Assembly: GCA_018806985.1 (NCBI GenBank)
Contig: JADANN010000021.1
Span: 62,001 to 126,000 of the forward strand
Direction of reading: 5' to 3'
DNA: 64,000 bases
Source of the DNA: Angiostrongylus vasorum
Lineage: Eukaryota > Nematoda > Chromadorea > Rhabditida > Metastrongylidae
Positions within the stretch are counted from its first letter, which is position 1; each line of letters starts with the position of its first letter. Made by a program: the position numbers and the translations under genes. This document shows positions 1-10,844 of the stretch, piece after piece. Under the pieces are notes generated by a model, which did no database searches, was not told where the DNA came from, and was given only the letters and a program-made list of their open reading frames with translations.

Positions 1-780
1 CAATTAGGGTAACTGCTCAGCAATATTTTAAGTTGTTTTTTCAAAAAGTTTTTGATACAACTCATCCACATGGAAAAATGACGTCTAGCTTTTATAATGA
101 CGCACGTAATTTCACCTTGCGAAGAAAAATTTGTGTTATAAGTAAATTGGGGAATTCTTCTAATTGTTTACTGCCTTATCGATGATGGCAGATGTTTGCG
201 GGAGATTTCCTGTCCATGCATGGTGTAAAGCAGTGGCAAGGTGCCACAAAAAGTCACTTAAGCTGAGAAGGAGCTCAATCATTTCATTAGAATGGTCGGC
301 AAGATAAGTCTTCGACAATTCTAGTAAGCACAGCTCGCCCTAATGAAATTAGTCGCCAAATTGCAAAACTACTATTGGAAACTTCGGCCCTCTAAAAAGA
401 AAGGGCGTGATCATCTAGCTTTGACTATATTGCTGCCTTAAGGATTCGCGGATAGAAGGAATGCATGTATTCATGTAAATCGAGATATAGAATAGACGTA
501 CTCAAAACAGTCAAAGTACCATGCAGCTGCAACGAAGAGCACACAACATGACCATAGCAGGAAAGCTGACTTAATACCACGAGATCGTTTGACGTAAGTG
601 GAATATCTGAAAACCAACCTTGAATTCTAAAACTAAAAGGAATAAAAGAAAACCACCTATTTTCAAAAGTCTACATGAATAGAAACCTCTTCGTCAATTC
701 GGCAATGGTTTTATCAATCGAACATTGATTCAGGATTTGTCAAAAAAATTTGCATTCTTGTAATCTTTTAGTTCAATTAC
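1..780. other. Intergenic, no gene seen
   Basis: AT-rich sequence without a convincing reading frame, splice-bounded exon or repeat matching the families described elsewhere in the window. Confidence 0.5.
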
Positions 781-984
781 CACCACGTGTTTCACTTGTC
801 GCCTCGTTGATAGTCGAATGAATCGAGCGGGAGACCTTAAATGTTCCATTTCTCCCTATCCCATGCAAAAAAAACTCACTATGCTATGTTTGCTCTGTGG
901 GCTCCTTGAGCATCATTCTCCTCTCTTTGCGCCAAGGATTTCATTGAGAACTCCGACTATCTGGTCGGTGATCTTGCTTTGCAT

Positions 985-1490
985 GGGCCTTGCAAAATGT
1001 GTAGAGATAAATATGTTGGCGAAAGGTGTAGACAGCTATTTGCCCGCATGAAAAAACGCCTAGTTGGAAAACTTAAACAAAACACTCCATTAGGCACGCA
1101 GACGGTAGAAAGGAATAACGGAGAAGATTATGAAGGAAAAAGTCACTATCTTTGTACAGGAATCTAGAACGCAAGCGCGTGAAAACCGCAACGAGAAGTG
1201 ACTTGTGATCATGGGTGACTTCACACCATACTTCAGGTTGATTCTTTGACCTGAACTGGGCACAATCCTTGCCTATGTAGGACACTGTGCAGCTGGTCTG
1301 CATCAAATCACTGGAAGAGATACGAAGAGCAAAACGGTGGGTGTTTAAAGGAAGCTGCTTATTAGGTGAATGAATATTTATTTCTTAAGTCTTGTCTACT
1401 AAGATTGCAAAACTGCTTAGTTGAGTAGATTGCTTGTCAATTTGACCTTTCCAAACGTTTAAGAAGGAGAAGCCGCCGAAACGTAAGATA
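985..1490 (+). mobile_element. Penelope-like element fragment (GIY-YIG end plus 3' tail)
   Basis: Degenerate 3' piece of a Penelope-like retroelement. The frame from 979 reads KYVGERCRQLFARMKKRLVG, which aligns with the GIY-YIG endonuclease of the copy at 19.3-20.0 kb (YIGETGRPLCIRLKEHL), followed by a TPLGT and GEDYEGK block found in all copies. The catalytic-region glycine and arginine spacing is kept, but the frame stops soon after. About 250 bases downstream, 1454-1490 resembles the hammerhead-like motif that ends the other copies (GCCGCCGAAACGT is intact; CTGANGA is decayed to TTAAGA). The reverse transcriptase is absent. Non-functional. Confidence 0.7.
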
Positions 1491-1549
1491 ATGTGGATGA
1501 ATAAATGGTGCAACAACAAGCTCCTCTTTGATCATCAAGAAAGCAGTGA

Positions 1550-2100
1550 ATTACTGATTATTTCCCACAGACGGCTTATAAATAGAAAGTTGGGAAAGTG
1601 TCGAAGAAAATTCTCCCAGGAAAGCGCAATACGTTTAAAACGCTAATAACACAAATCTGTGAGATAACGTTTTCAAGCTGCTTAATTGGGAATTTGTCCC
1701 GTAAATAAGACGCCAATGCTTTACGGCCATTCAGTGATAGGTTGTCTTCCCGTACGTTTGTAATTTATGGATCAAAACAGTAACGTTCTCCAACTACTTT
1801 ATCTAAAGAAGTCATTTGTGGTGTGAGAGACATTTAGATTTGTAGTTTCATTATGAGACGAAGAAAACACTTTATTGTACAAATCTGCAATGTGATTGAT
1901 AACAGAGCAATCGCGTTTGGCTCTGAAAAGGGAGAAATATGCCGAAATATCCTTCGAAGTTGGACAAGTTCTATTAATCGTATCATGTCAACTGGACAAA
2001 AATGAAACATAAGACTAGTTAAGAAATCATATTCAAGCTACGGTATTACCACTTCCTTAAGGTTATACGGAAACTGAGGCATTGTCACTTGTGTCTTGGT
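1550..2100. other. Intergenic, no gene seen
   Basis: No supported reading frame or repeat. The 3' exons of the GPCR gene that starts its visible part at 2.9 kb on the minus strand would be expected in or beyond this stretch, but I could not place them. Confidence 0.4.
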
Positions 2101-2491
2101 TTCCGCAGCGATTTTTAAATGGCGTTACATTTCTTTCCGGAAGTACGTGGATGTTTTGACCTCAGAAACATAAATTCCACCCTTTCTGCCGAAGTATTAC
2201 GATCGCCGTCGAGTAGAAGACCAGAGAAGTCGGAAGGAGGAGGTACGGATTTTCTTGAAGCGTCAGTCACGTATTATCAATACGAAATCCAATCAACACA
2301 CATTTCAATAAACTACGTCAGTTATCATTAGATCTGCTTATCGATCTAGTTAAACATAATCACCAAAACCTTTAAGTAAGACACGATTAATTCGGTCATT
2401 AAGAATGCTTGAATAAATCCGGCTATCGATGTTCGTCGACAAAATCATCATCGCTAAATAAAAAAAATGCCAATTGTTAATAAAAAATTAC

Positions 2492-2921
2492 CTTAATGGA
2501 TACTTGAAATAGAGTAACTTGTCGACATTAAGAAGTATTAGGCTTAAGCTCGAACCGGATAAAGCGACCCAAGTAAGAAAATGTACGATGACGTTTACTG
2601 TTATCGGCATCTCGTCTCTTATATCAAGTATTCGTGAAATCGCCTCGATCGGATAGCATACAGCTAAATCAAAGAAAGGGAACAAAATAGCAACATTTAT
2701 CTATTTTTAAAGCAAAACTAAAAGGATTTTCTGGGTTTTTTTTCTTGTCAACGAGAATTTTAAGCCGTTTTTGGTGGCAAAGAAAAAAAAATCGGAACCA
2801 ACAAATTTTATCAGAACGGTAATAAAATATTACCAGTCAGTATGAAATCTCCCATTGTCATACTTAAGAGAAACACATGTAAGCATTGATCGTTGACATT
2901 ACGTCGTATATGCCGATTTGC
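2492..2921 (-). CDS. Rhodopsin-type GPCR, two internal exons (TM2-TM3), partial
   Basis: Minus-strand gene for a seven-transmembrane receptor, seen as two consecutive exons. Exon 2921-2834 (88 bases) follows acceptor GAATTCAG and ends at donor GTAATA. It codes a basic first loop (ANRHIRRNVND) and TM2 FLLSMTMGDFIL. A 170-base intron follows. Exon 2663-2492 (172 bases) follows acceptor TTGATTTAG and ends at donor GTAATT. It codes the extracellular loop and TM3, ending LNVDKLLYFKYPLR, the position of the class A DRY box and the following YPL motif. Exon phases match (1/1), so the two join in frame. The usual DRY arginine is lysine here. A possible next exon near 2257-2118 on the same strand reads KSVPPPSDF and is phase-compatible, but has no TM4, so I do not include it. 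TM1 and TM4-7 were not found. The ligand is unknown. Confidence 0.82.
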
Positions 2922-3549
2922 CTGAATTCATAAAATATCAAATAGCCGGAAATCCACACCGGAAAACTCTTTCGACCTGAGTAGAAAGGTTTTCTTTAGC
3001 CTTTTCAAGACCTTATTGTTGAAGTACAGAGATCCAGTAGGAAAAGAGCAATCAACACTGCTAGGTGTCGCATGTAGAAAGCGTTATCCCTACTAAAAAT
3101 GTTGCTGTTTCGAAAGAATATCACTACGAAACTTAACCTCTTCTCAGGAAATTGAACAGACCTTAGTATACAAAAAAAAACACTATATTATCACTCAATT
3201 TCACGATTTCTCGGAAATCTGCTATAATACCACATATGTGACGCCTGTGAGCTTTCAAGAAAAGGGTACCACTTTTTTGTTTAAATGAGCGACGATCGCA
3301 GGGTTTTTTCTGCTTAAAGTGAGCCATGAGATCTAGTTAGCTCTTTGCGACACAATCAAATTTCTTGTCTTGACAAAGTATATTGCCATCTCTAGAAAAA
3401 CGCTAGCGCTCGCGATATTTAAAAGTTTTCAAAAAATGAAGCAATCACTTCTCTTTTCCTAAAACATTTGTGCACTAAAGGATTACTGTAAAAATCTTCA
3501 AGATCCTATCAGAACTGGGATTCATTACAACTATATAATAATCCACAAC

Positions 3550-3810
3550 CTTTCATTTAGTGCCTACTTTTTTATAGCAGGTTATGATGTGAAATACAAC
3601 CACAATGGTGCTGAGATGTTTGCAAAATTTGGACTCCAGGTCAGACTGTAACCCGCGACTGCTGAGAGAATGGTAAAGAATAAGCCTCGATGAAGCAGTG
3701 GATTACACGTGAGCCTCCCGAGAGGATAACCGCTGCTTCGAATATGACCTAGAGTCTAGATTTTACGAATATTTCAGCATCATTTTGATTACATCTCATA
3801 TAAGTAAATA
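3550..3810. repeat. Palindromic repeat Pal-M, copy 1 (full)
   Basis: Inverted arms. The left arm begins at TTTAGTGCCTAC and includes GTGCTGAGATGTTTGCAAAA and GGACTCCAGGTC. The right arm reads back as the same sequence (TTTCAGCATCATTTTGATTAC). The right half carries tRNA-like boxes (GCAGTGGATTA and TTCGAATATGAC). Related copies are at 10.85, 14.85, 17.02, 23.3, 31.4, 41.5, 55.6 and 56.1 kb. Confidence 0.7.
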
Positions 3811-4004
3811 ATGTTATGAAAACCATTTGTGCGGTAAAACACGGTGATAATGGAGATACAGCACGCTGCAATGCATTCTGCCCGATGCAATCATTTCGAC
3901 CGCAGCTAGCATCACCCTTATCACCTGATTGTTCGATGTAAGTATGAAATCATGAAACAATCAGTACGTACGACGTAAAAAGGAAGCGTCCCACTCGTTA
4001 CCAC

Positions 4005-4405
4005 AGTGCTCGAAGAAGTTCTGTCAATACTTGCTGACTTCGACAGCTCGCCTTCACTTTTATGCGAACCCAAGCACAACTTCCATTTTCCAGAGTTTTG
4101 CTGGCTTAGACAGTGTGGTTCCCTGAAGTCTCGAAGTCAGTCTGGCCGAAGCGTTCCTCGGTTTGTCACCACACCAGGCAGTTGCCGTCTTTGTGGATGA
4201 GAGGGAGATTTGCCACCATCGGACTAGTTGGATACTAGGACGGTGGTGGATCCTGGTATTGGTTTGCTCTAAGTTAGGCTTCCTGATGGAAAGATCGGAC
4301 TCATTCTCAGCTTGGGAAACCCTGCTAGGGGGATGAATCTGCTGTTGTAAATCGCAGTCCGACCCCAGAACAACTTCCAGCCACGATGGGGCGGTAAACC
4401 GTTAG
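4005..4405 (-). repeat. Rep-A dispersed repeat, copy 1
   Basis: Reverse-complement copy of a ~390-base repeat found seven times in the window. Diagnostic pieces are GGTTCCCTGAAGTC, GAGGGAGATTTGCCACCAT, GGACGGTGGTGGATCCTGG, CTTCCTGATGGAAA and the closing GCGGTAAACCGTT. No convincing coding frame. Confidence 0.75.
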
Positions 4406-4409
4406 AAGA

Positions 4410-5410
4410 GATGTGAATACTATTTTCAAAATTCAAATCTTCATTTCAAATTTAAAAAGCATGAAGGGTATCAAAACTGGAGCAAATTTTTGCAGCGAAC
4501 AAGAGAGATGCGAACACTTTGCTTTAAAATGTACATACTGTAAGACGCTTACAGCAGCTTCTTATGAGAACTTTAAAGCTCTTCAGCTGAGAAGGTTTCA
4601 AGAAGAAAAGAACAAAAGAATCTCCACTCTCCACCATTCATTTTGGTGAGTGCCAAATAGACATGGAATTTCGAATTTCACTATAAGTAAAGATGTGGTC
4701 CGTTGTAATTATAGACCAAACTCCATCTAATTCAATTATACACCGATATTGACATCACCTAGGCCTACTTTTACCTTCGCACCCTAGGTATCGCAGATGA
4801 TTTACCAATATTTGGAGACGTTTCTAGGTGTCGAACTGTGGTGCACAGTAGGGTTTCACCTTTCTAGTACATTCAGGTAACCTGAGCAATAGTTCAGTAC
4901 TTTTATCTGGAAGCAAAGACATGTTTAAATCTCGGCTATGACAGTCTTTTCATGGTGTTTGTGATTTGGTCCTCTCCAAAAACAGATGAAAAGGTAAGAA
5001 TGCAATTATTTTCTTATCGGTTTAGCGATATGCACTTCCAGAACTACTGGTAGGTGACAGAGAAAAAATAGACTTTGCTTGTTAAAGCTCGAGTTTGACA
5101 ATTTGTGGGTGAAAACTCTCGAGGAAACGTCCATGATGTTCTTCGGCTTTCTGGCATAATTCGTTTTTCGATCTGCTTAGGTTCAAAGTGACTTAATTTT
5201 CAATAGTGTGAGAAAAGGTTACAAAAATTACTTAAGGCATCAAAGATTTACAGCTTTTTAGAAAAACTGGTATCTTTCTATTCCATATTAAAAAATTTTC
5301 TCTAAGCGATTCCCACAAAAGTATGAGTACTGTGTCCAACATCTAACGATATATTTTTAGGGCTTTTATTTTCAGGAAGAATTGTGGCTTATATTTAGAT
5401 GAGAGTAAAG
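4410..5410. other. Intergenic, no gene seen
   Basis: The 78-residue frame at 4413-4649 (+) has no splice signals or recognisable domain. Nothing else is supported. Confidence 0.4.
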
Positions 5411-5413
5411 ACA

Positions 5414-5415
<2 letters not shown>

Positions 5416-5449
<34 letters not shown>
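5416..5449. repeat. (TA)n microsatellite
   Basis: About 16 uninterrupted TA units directly abutting the AT-rich tail side of the SINE2 copy at 5450. Confidence 0.95.
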
Positions 5450-5785
5450 ATTTTATACGAATCGTCTTTCACATATGCTGTTCGGATCCCTGCATTTCTC
5501 TCACTCGATTCGCTTCCTCGCATACATAGTCCACGAAGGCCATCCAACTTTCACGTGCGGCTTCGGCTGCTGCTTGAGGATTTTTATTTCATCTTGAATG
5601 CCGGTTGAGTCGATGGATTACAGCTAATGATTTTTTTCCGGACAATGTTTGGTAATAATTCCCCAACCCCAAAGGAATGAGAAAATTGGTAAGCTCGGAG
5701 TGGGACCGAGATCAAATTAGAACCATACTCCTGATGACCGGCATCACTATCACTGTGTTATCCGCCCCTAGTCGACATATATGTA
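5450..5785 (-). mobile_element. SINE2 copy 1
   Basis: Aligns with the SINE2 copy at 17.05-17.44 kb over its length: GGATCCCTGCATTTCTC, CGATTCGCTTCCTCG, TCCACGAAGGCC, GGCTGCTGCTTGAGGATTT, the core CCCCAAAGGAATGAG, and the tRNA-like head ending in CATCACTATCACTGTGTTA. The tail side runs into one (TA)n array and the head side into another. Confidence 0.72.

Positions 5786-5875
<90 letters not shown>
5777..5875. repeat. (TA)n microsatellite with GTA interruptions
   Basis: About 45 TA units broken by TATGTATG-type interruptions. Open frames crossing it are repeat artefacts. Confidence 0.95.
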
Positions 5876-5878
<3 letters not shown>

Positions 5879-5939
5879 TGGTGTGCAAAAACCGAGGAGC
5901 CAGTAAGACTAAATCATTTGAAAAAATATAGAGCAAAAG

Positions 5940-6640
5940 TAGTTCACTCGTTTTTTAGGTGGTTTAAGTGAATACTGAGCTTTTGGATAGGACTTTTTCT
6001 AGTTTTTCAAAGTTTACCTTTTTTTAATATGTCGATTTGAAGTAATGACGAAACTATGGCGGAACAAAAGACAAAATAGTCCATCCATTTTACGAATCGA
6101 AGCAGGACATATTGATCAACGAACTGTAATCATCTAGTAATGGAACGGCTTTAATCTACGCGTTATTGGCTTGTTGTCACGATAAAACTCATAAAGAATT
6201 ATTTATTGGGATGAAATATTTAGAAGTGAACTTTGGGAACCGATTTGCCTCCTTTAATTCAAAACTCACTGCAGAAGGTAAACAGAGTGAAGGTTCGGTG
6301 AGATTTTCGTCGAAGTTCGTTGAGATGTTCGTTAGCATCTGAAGGCGAACAAGCTCTAAGTGCTAAAATAAAAGAACGAAATATTCAATTACATTGACGG
6401 CGCGAAAAAATAATTGGAAAAAACAGGCAAAATTTTCCACACTACGAAGAGAAGAACGAGATTAAAAAGGTTGAAGCTGGGAGAATACGATTCAAATAAG
6501 TAGGATACAAGACAAAAAAATGTTTCCGCGTTTTTCCCACCAATTCCATTAAGTGGCGAAAGTGAGAAATTAGGAATAATTGAGAAAAACATAGTTTAAT
6601 GAGCGAGCGATGATAAATGAGATAATGTCGATAAAGCAGC
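5940..6640. other. Intergenic, no gene seen
   Basis: Moderately AT-rich. The minus-strand frame at 6389-6592 is T-rich and looks like non-coding sequence. Confidence 0.4.
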
Positions 6641-6653
6641 GTATTAGAACAAA

Positions 6654-6932
6654 TGTCGGAAACTAATTACCCGACAACGGAAGTAGAACTATTGATGTTC
6701 AGGACCGAAAAATACGACTCTCCTATGGAGCGACCAACAGTAAACATTTATGTCCTTTTTTTCGTAACCGATTCCTTTTTCAAATTTTGTACAGAGCCGC
6801 TAATCTCTTTCGCTTGTTCAGATCACTTCAGCTTTCCTTTATCTGTAAGACATGCTATCTTTGCTAAAGTCATTATTATTTTGTCCGATACTGCAGAAAA
6901 TCCTCTCGGAATCGTTAATGTTCAGAATGTTT
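6654..6932 (+). CDS. Possible small multi-exon gene, weak
   Basis: An ATG at 6654 opens a 29-codon frame (MSETNYPTTEVELL...) ending at a good donor, ACA followed by GTAAAC. Downstream acceptors (TTTTGTACAG, CTTGTTCAG, GATACTGCAG) and donors (TCTGTAAGA, CCGGTGAGT) bracket short open segments up to 6932. The later segments join in frame with each other (reading ...HFSFPLS then KILSESLMFRMFP), but the first exon is in a different phase, so the full chain does not close. No family is recognised. Confidence 0.22.
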
Positions 6933-6959
6933 CCGGTGAGTAATTTTCTAACGGGAATG

Positions 6960-7150
6960 TTAGATACTGGTACCGATGCCGCTCAATATGCGCGAGGACC
7001 TGGTTCAACCTAGCGCCGGACCAACGAACTGCCATTCTTCCGGCGTCAAAAAAATTGATACCAGGCTTCTCCAAGACCACCTTCCACCCAGTGGGCAAAA
7101 ACCGGTGACTGATTGTGATGAAAATCTGTGAACGCTGAACCACGGTATTC
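6960..7150. other. GC-richer block, possible repeat remnant
   Basis: Locally GC-rich (for example GCGCGAGGACCTGGTTC and CTAGCGCCGGACC), unlike its flanks, suggesting a dispersed repeat. No second copy is present in this window. Confidence 0.3.
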
Positions 7151-7364
7151 CCGAAATTCCAGCGAGAATCTACTCCATCAGAATATTATTAGTAAAAAGA
7201 CGAAATCCCCATTTGGCAGCCGAATCAACCCAAAAATTCAATGACTTTCGTAGACGACGTGTATGAAGAAATGAAGTGAAGTCAAGATGTGTCGGAAGAA
7301 ATAGAAAAATGCCTGGAGCGACGGTCACAGCTACGGACATACATACAAAGAAGACCCAAGCAAA

Positions 7365-7411
7365 CGGACACATGCACACACACTCACACACATGCATACA
7401 CATGCAAAGAT

Positions 7412-7442
<31 letters not shown>

Positions 7443-7660
7443 TGTACACATATGTACACATACACATACACACATACACATACACTTACACATACACTTA
7501 CACATACACATGTACACATACACATATATACACATACACGTACACATTCACGTACACATACACTTACACATACACATACACACACGCACACATACACATA
7601 TATACACATATACACATACAGATACACACACACACATATGCACACATACATACACACGAC
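7365..7660. repeat. (CA)n-rich compound microsatellite/minisatellite
   Basis: About 300 bases of CACA/CATACA/CACATA units. It is stop-free in several frames on both strands, giving long His/Thr or Cys/Val low-complexity frames that are not genes. Confidence 0.95.
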
Positions 7661-7679
7661 TTGAAAGAGACGGATATAG

Positions 7680-7745
7680 AGATGGCGGACCGACGGATGG
7701 ACGGTTGGACAGACAGACAAGTGGACAAACAGATGGACAGACATG
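7680..7745. repeat. Short GGACAGA-type tandem repeat
   Basis: Imperfect GGAC(A/G)GA units such as GGACAGACAGACAAGTGGAC follow the CA array. Confidence 0.7.
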
Positions 7746-8316
7746 CGGAGATGCCTACTGAAGGGCAGAGGTGTAATTGCCAATCTTCAGTTCTGAGGAA
7801 GCTCGACCATTGGTTTACTTCAAATTCATCAACAAATTGCTAAAAATGCAGTTATGATAGAGCATTGCTTGTTCTACTTTATCCATCATGCTGTAGGTAA
7901 TAAAGAATCTGACGGATTCTCTATATGTGAGGGCGGATCGTAGAATTATGAAAAGTGCCGCATTCACTAAAACGTAGGCGAAATTTGATTAAGTGAATGT
8001 TTTTTGGTTATCCGATAAAATTTATATTTGTGAGATATTTGAATTGATATTGAACCTTTCATTCGTGAGCTCTTAAATAAGAGTAAGATTGAATAAAAAC
8101 GATAACTGAGTTCTAAATTAAATATGGAACATAAAAATGAAAAAGGGGAGACGGCAAAGTGTTGAGATACAGGAAATAAAGGAATGAGTGACAGCTTTTC
8201 AGTGTTCTTTCAGGAATTTCCTTATGAACCCAAGAAATTCCCACCACTTAGATAGAATTTTCAAGCAGGTGCATACGAGCAATCGCATAAATTAAATATG
8301 GTAGTGGATAACATCG

Positions 8317-8400
8317 TTGCGAGATGGCCGAGAGGTCTCTGGCACTGATTTAAAGCATCACTCCCTCCAGTGGTTCGGGTTCAAATACTATTATCTTCAG
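8317..8400 (+). pseudogene. tRNA-Leu-like pseudogene
   Basis: Shows a leucine-type tRNA layout: an A-box/D arm ATGGCCGAGAGGTC, an anticodon arm TGAT-TTAAAGC-ATCA, a long variable arm, and a T loop GGTTCGGGTTCAAATAC. The TTTAAGC loop expected for Leu(TAA) is changed to TTAAAGC. The T stem and acceptor stem pair poorly, so it is not functional. It sits just upstream of a SINE1 head. Confidence 0.5.
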
Positions 8401-8404
8401 CTGT

Positions 8405-8660
8405 CTAGCGAAACGTGTAGCGCAGTGGTCAAAGGTGCCCCAAAATACACAGATGTTTGCTGTTTCCATATTGCACTCCAGGCTCACCAAGCCTTCCATG
8501 ACTTTGGGTCGGCAAGTTGGTAGTAGCACCGAGTTGATACACTGGGAAGTCATCTCTAGTCAGTGAATAGGCCGTATATGCATTCAATCACCTCTAACGA
8601 TGTTTAATGAAGTCGAATGCATGACGCTTGCTTCAGGAATTGATCATCGTTGAAAGCTTA
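8405..8660 (+). mobile_element. SINE1 copy (tRNA-headed SINE)
   Basis: A tRNA-like head with A box GTAGCGCAGTGGTCAAAGG, then the shared core CACCAAGCCTTCCATGACTT and GTCGGCAAGTTGGTA, then the body CATTCAATCACCTCTAACGA and TTTAATGAAGTCGAATGCAT, ending GGAATTGATCATCG. Divergent, about one part in five different from the best copies. Confidence 0.75.
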
Positions 8661-9082
8661 TAGACTTCTATTGGATAAAATGACTACTGCCGGACTTCTT
8701 ACCAGCTCTTTTTGTATCGATTTTTAGCAAACTCTTTAAGATATCGATTAGACAAAAGCTAGAACACCTAGATATCAAACATTAGGCAATTGAGGATAAA
8801 TATATGTTGATTATCATAGGTAGAAGGAAAGTCGGTTTTTTGAGATATTCTTGCGCTCTATACCAGATGACAACCTACTACTGCAGAATGGATTGTCGGT
8901 AGAAAAACAAACGATTATCATCGGACAATCAGTATCAACAACTGCCCTGCATAAAAGAGCAATGTGGAGTGAGGTTACTTTATTCTAATGGTGATGCACT
9001 GAATTTGACTCGGAGCGATCAATAAGACTCACATCGGAAGGGGAATCGGAAACAATTGTGGGCAATCGACTCGGATTAACAT

Positions 9083-9175
9083 GACCCTGAAGAAGGCGGA
9101 GGTGCCGATAAATTAGCTGAACGAAGCTTTTTTTTTATCAAATTCGTGTTAGCTTGTCAATGAACAATAAGCATG
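9083..9175 (+). mobile_element. Penelope-like 3' terminal remnant
   Basis: CTGAAGAAGGCGGAGGTGCC followed by GATAAATTAGCTG is a decayed version of the hammerhead-like end motif (GATA in place of GAAA, ATT in place of GTC). The next bases, including TTCGTGTTAGCTTG, resemble the tail of the copy ending at 53.4 kb. Confidence 0.45.
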
Positions 9176-9589
9176 TCTTGAGTAATTGCACTCTCTGTAA
9201 GCACTCTAAAAGGGTGACTATTGCCATATCAATTCATCTGCATATCATTTCAAGACACCTTAATCCATCGGCACTCATTGATGTAATTCTGTGAAGTGCG
9301 ATTTATCCTGCTTAATAATTTTTCACTCTGCGCAGTCCATTTCCTCATTGCTAGTGCAGATTCTTCCTCCTTAGAACATTGTTCATGGTGGCCACATTGA
9401 CACGGACACTGTTTGTACACAAGTTAAACTGATCGTACTGTTATTACAACCTCAAACGGAGTTCTAGCACGTCAGCCTCATCGTGTCGTTATTACAGGGT
9501 AGGGGGTATTACAATGACGCGTGTGACTTCTTCAATGTTAAGACCTTTGAACCGTTACAGCTGCGTTCTAGATGACAGTTGTATATCAT

Positions 9590-10005
9590 GTTACTACATC
9601 TTGCTTACTTGGATACTTGGCTGGCCCGTCCTCACTGGTTGTGCGGGCCACAGCATAATCTCCGTTTTTTCGGAGCCTTGATAGTTTAGCCATTGTGGTT
9701 CCCTGGAGTCCCGAGCTCAGCCAGGCCAGAGTATGCCCTAGGTCGTCACCACCACAAGCAGGTTCTGCCCTTGTGGATCAGAGGGAGAATTGTCACAATG
9801 CGACTAGTTCGGTACTAGGACGGTGACGGTTCCTTGTACTGGTTCAATCTTAGCTGGAGTTCCTGATGGAAACGCCGGACTCGTTCTCAGCTTTGAAGAC
9901 CCCTGCCAGGGAGATGAATCTTCCCACTGCACATCGCAGCCCGACACCCAGGAATACCCCAGCAACGACGCGGTAAACTGTTGGGAGGATTACTATATCG
10001 GCCTA
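9590..10005 (-). repeat. Rep-A dispersed repeat, copy 2
   Basis: Well-preserved reverse copy, from CTTGCTTACTTGG (the tandem AAGT tail side) through GGGCCACAGCATAATC, GTGGATCAGAGGGAGAATT, GGTACTAGGACGGTGACGG and CCTGATGGAAACGCCGGACT to GACGCGGTAAACTGTTGGG. The open frame at 9823-10041 is repeat sequence. Confidence 0.82.
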
Positions 10006-10279
10006 TGGCAAAGCTGTTCAAATCTCGTCAAGGTAACCTAAATGCATGTGGATGGCCTCGTCACTGCTGATTTCTAAATTCCACATTTGAGATCATATCT
10101 TGAACATATACTAATATGAAAGACCACAATTACGTATGTAGCATATTTCTACATTGTAGATTGTTCAAAGCTAGTACCTCTTACTTACTAACCTACTCAG
10201 TAAGAACTGAATCAATAACCTTATATGAAAAGTTGTAACAATATTTGTGTTCCAAACAGTGCCTCCCTTAATGTGGGCA

Positions 10280-10615
10280 GGTCAATCGATATTAGACTTC
10301 TCTGGGCAAAGCTTATTCCGATCCACAATAGCGGGCGAGTGCCTATGGTGAAGAAATAGGAACGCTATAGATGAGCTCTCACTTGATTCTAGCATGAAAC
10401 GACTTGGCCACCACTCAGCGGCATTCATTAAGATGGTAGAGACCGAAAGTGGAAAATGAAGCAAAACACAAATTCGAAGAGCTTCGTGGATGTCGGGTGT
10501 GAGACAGTGAACCAAATGAAAGAAGTGGTGGAATTTGCAAAATACGTGAACTCAGGCCGTATAAGTAAATAAACAAATAAGCACAAATAAACAAATAACT
10601 AAGTAAACAAATGAA
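10280..10615 (+). mobile_element. SINE2 copy 2, opposite orientation
   Basis: Its reverse complement aligns with the 5.45 and 17.05 kb copies (TTCACGTATTTTGCAAATTCC, ACATCCACGAAGCTCTTCG, GACTTCTCTGGGCAAAG). The 3' end is a run of AAATAA/AAACAAATAA units at 10560-10612, the SINE2 tail. The two minus-strand frames across 10282-10783 are repeat-derived. Confidence 0.6.
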
Positions 10616-10844
10616 GGAATTTTGGCGGGGTTTAAATGAGAAATTAGACAGAAGAATTAAAATTAAGCGTGTGTGGGTTCTTTTGAAATATATACATTTA
10701 TGTGCGTGGTATTGAAGGAGTCTAAGAAAAATTCTACAACGAGATTTAGGAAAACCAAAAACACGGTAGTATGCTTCTAACATTGTTCTGGAACTGTATA
10801 CAGTGCAAAATACAACTGCATGGATGGTAAGATATTAACAAAAC

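Noticed and set aside
3001..3120. Hydrophobic segment (AVLIALFLLDLCTST) as TM1 exon of the 2.5-2.9 kb GPCR
   Set aside because: Its donor leaves phase 2 while the TM2 exon needs phase 0, so it cannot be the adjacent upstream exon.
5677..5936. Frames rich in Tyr-Ile repeats
   Set aside because: Translation of the (TA)n microsatellite.
7170..7843. Five overlapping long frames (90-184 codons) on both strands
   Set aside because: All cross the CA-rich array and consist of His/Thr or Cys/Val runs. They reflect a stop-free tandem repeat, not genes.
9823..10041. 72-codon plus-strand frame
   Set aside because: Entirely within Rep-A, with no equivalent open frame in the other copies.
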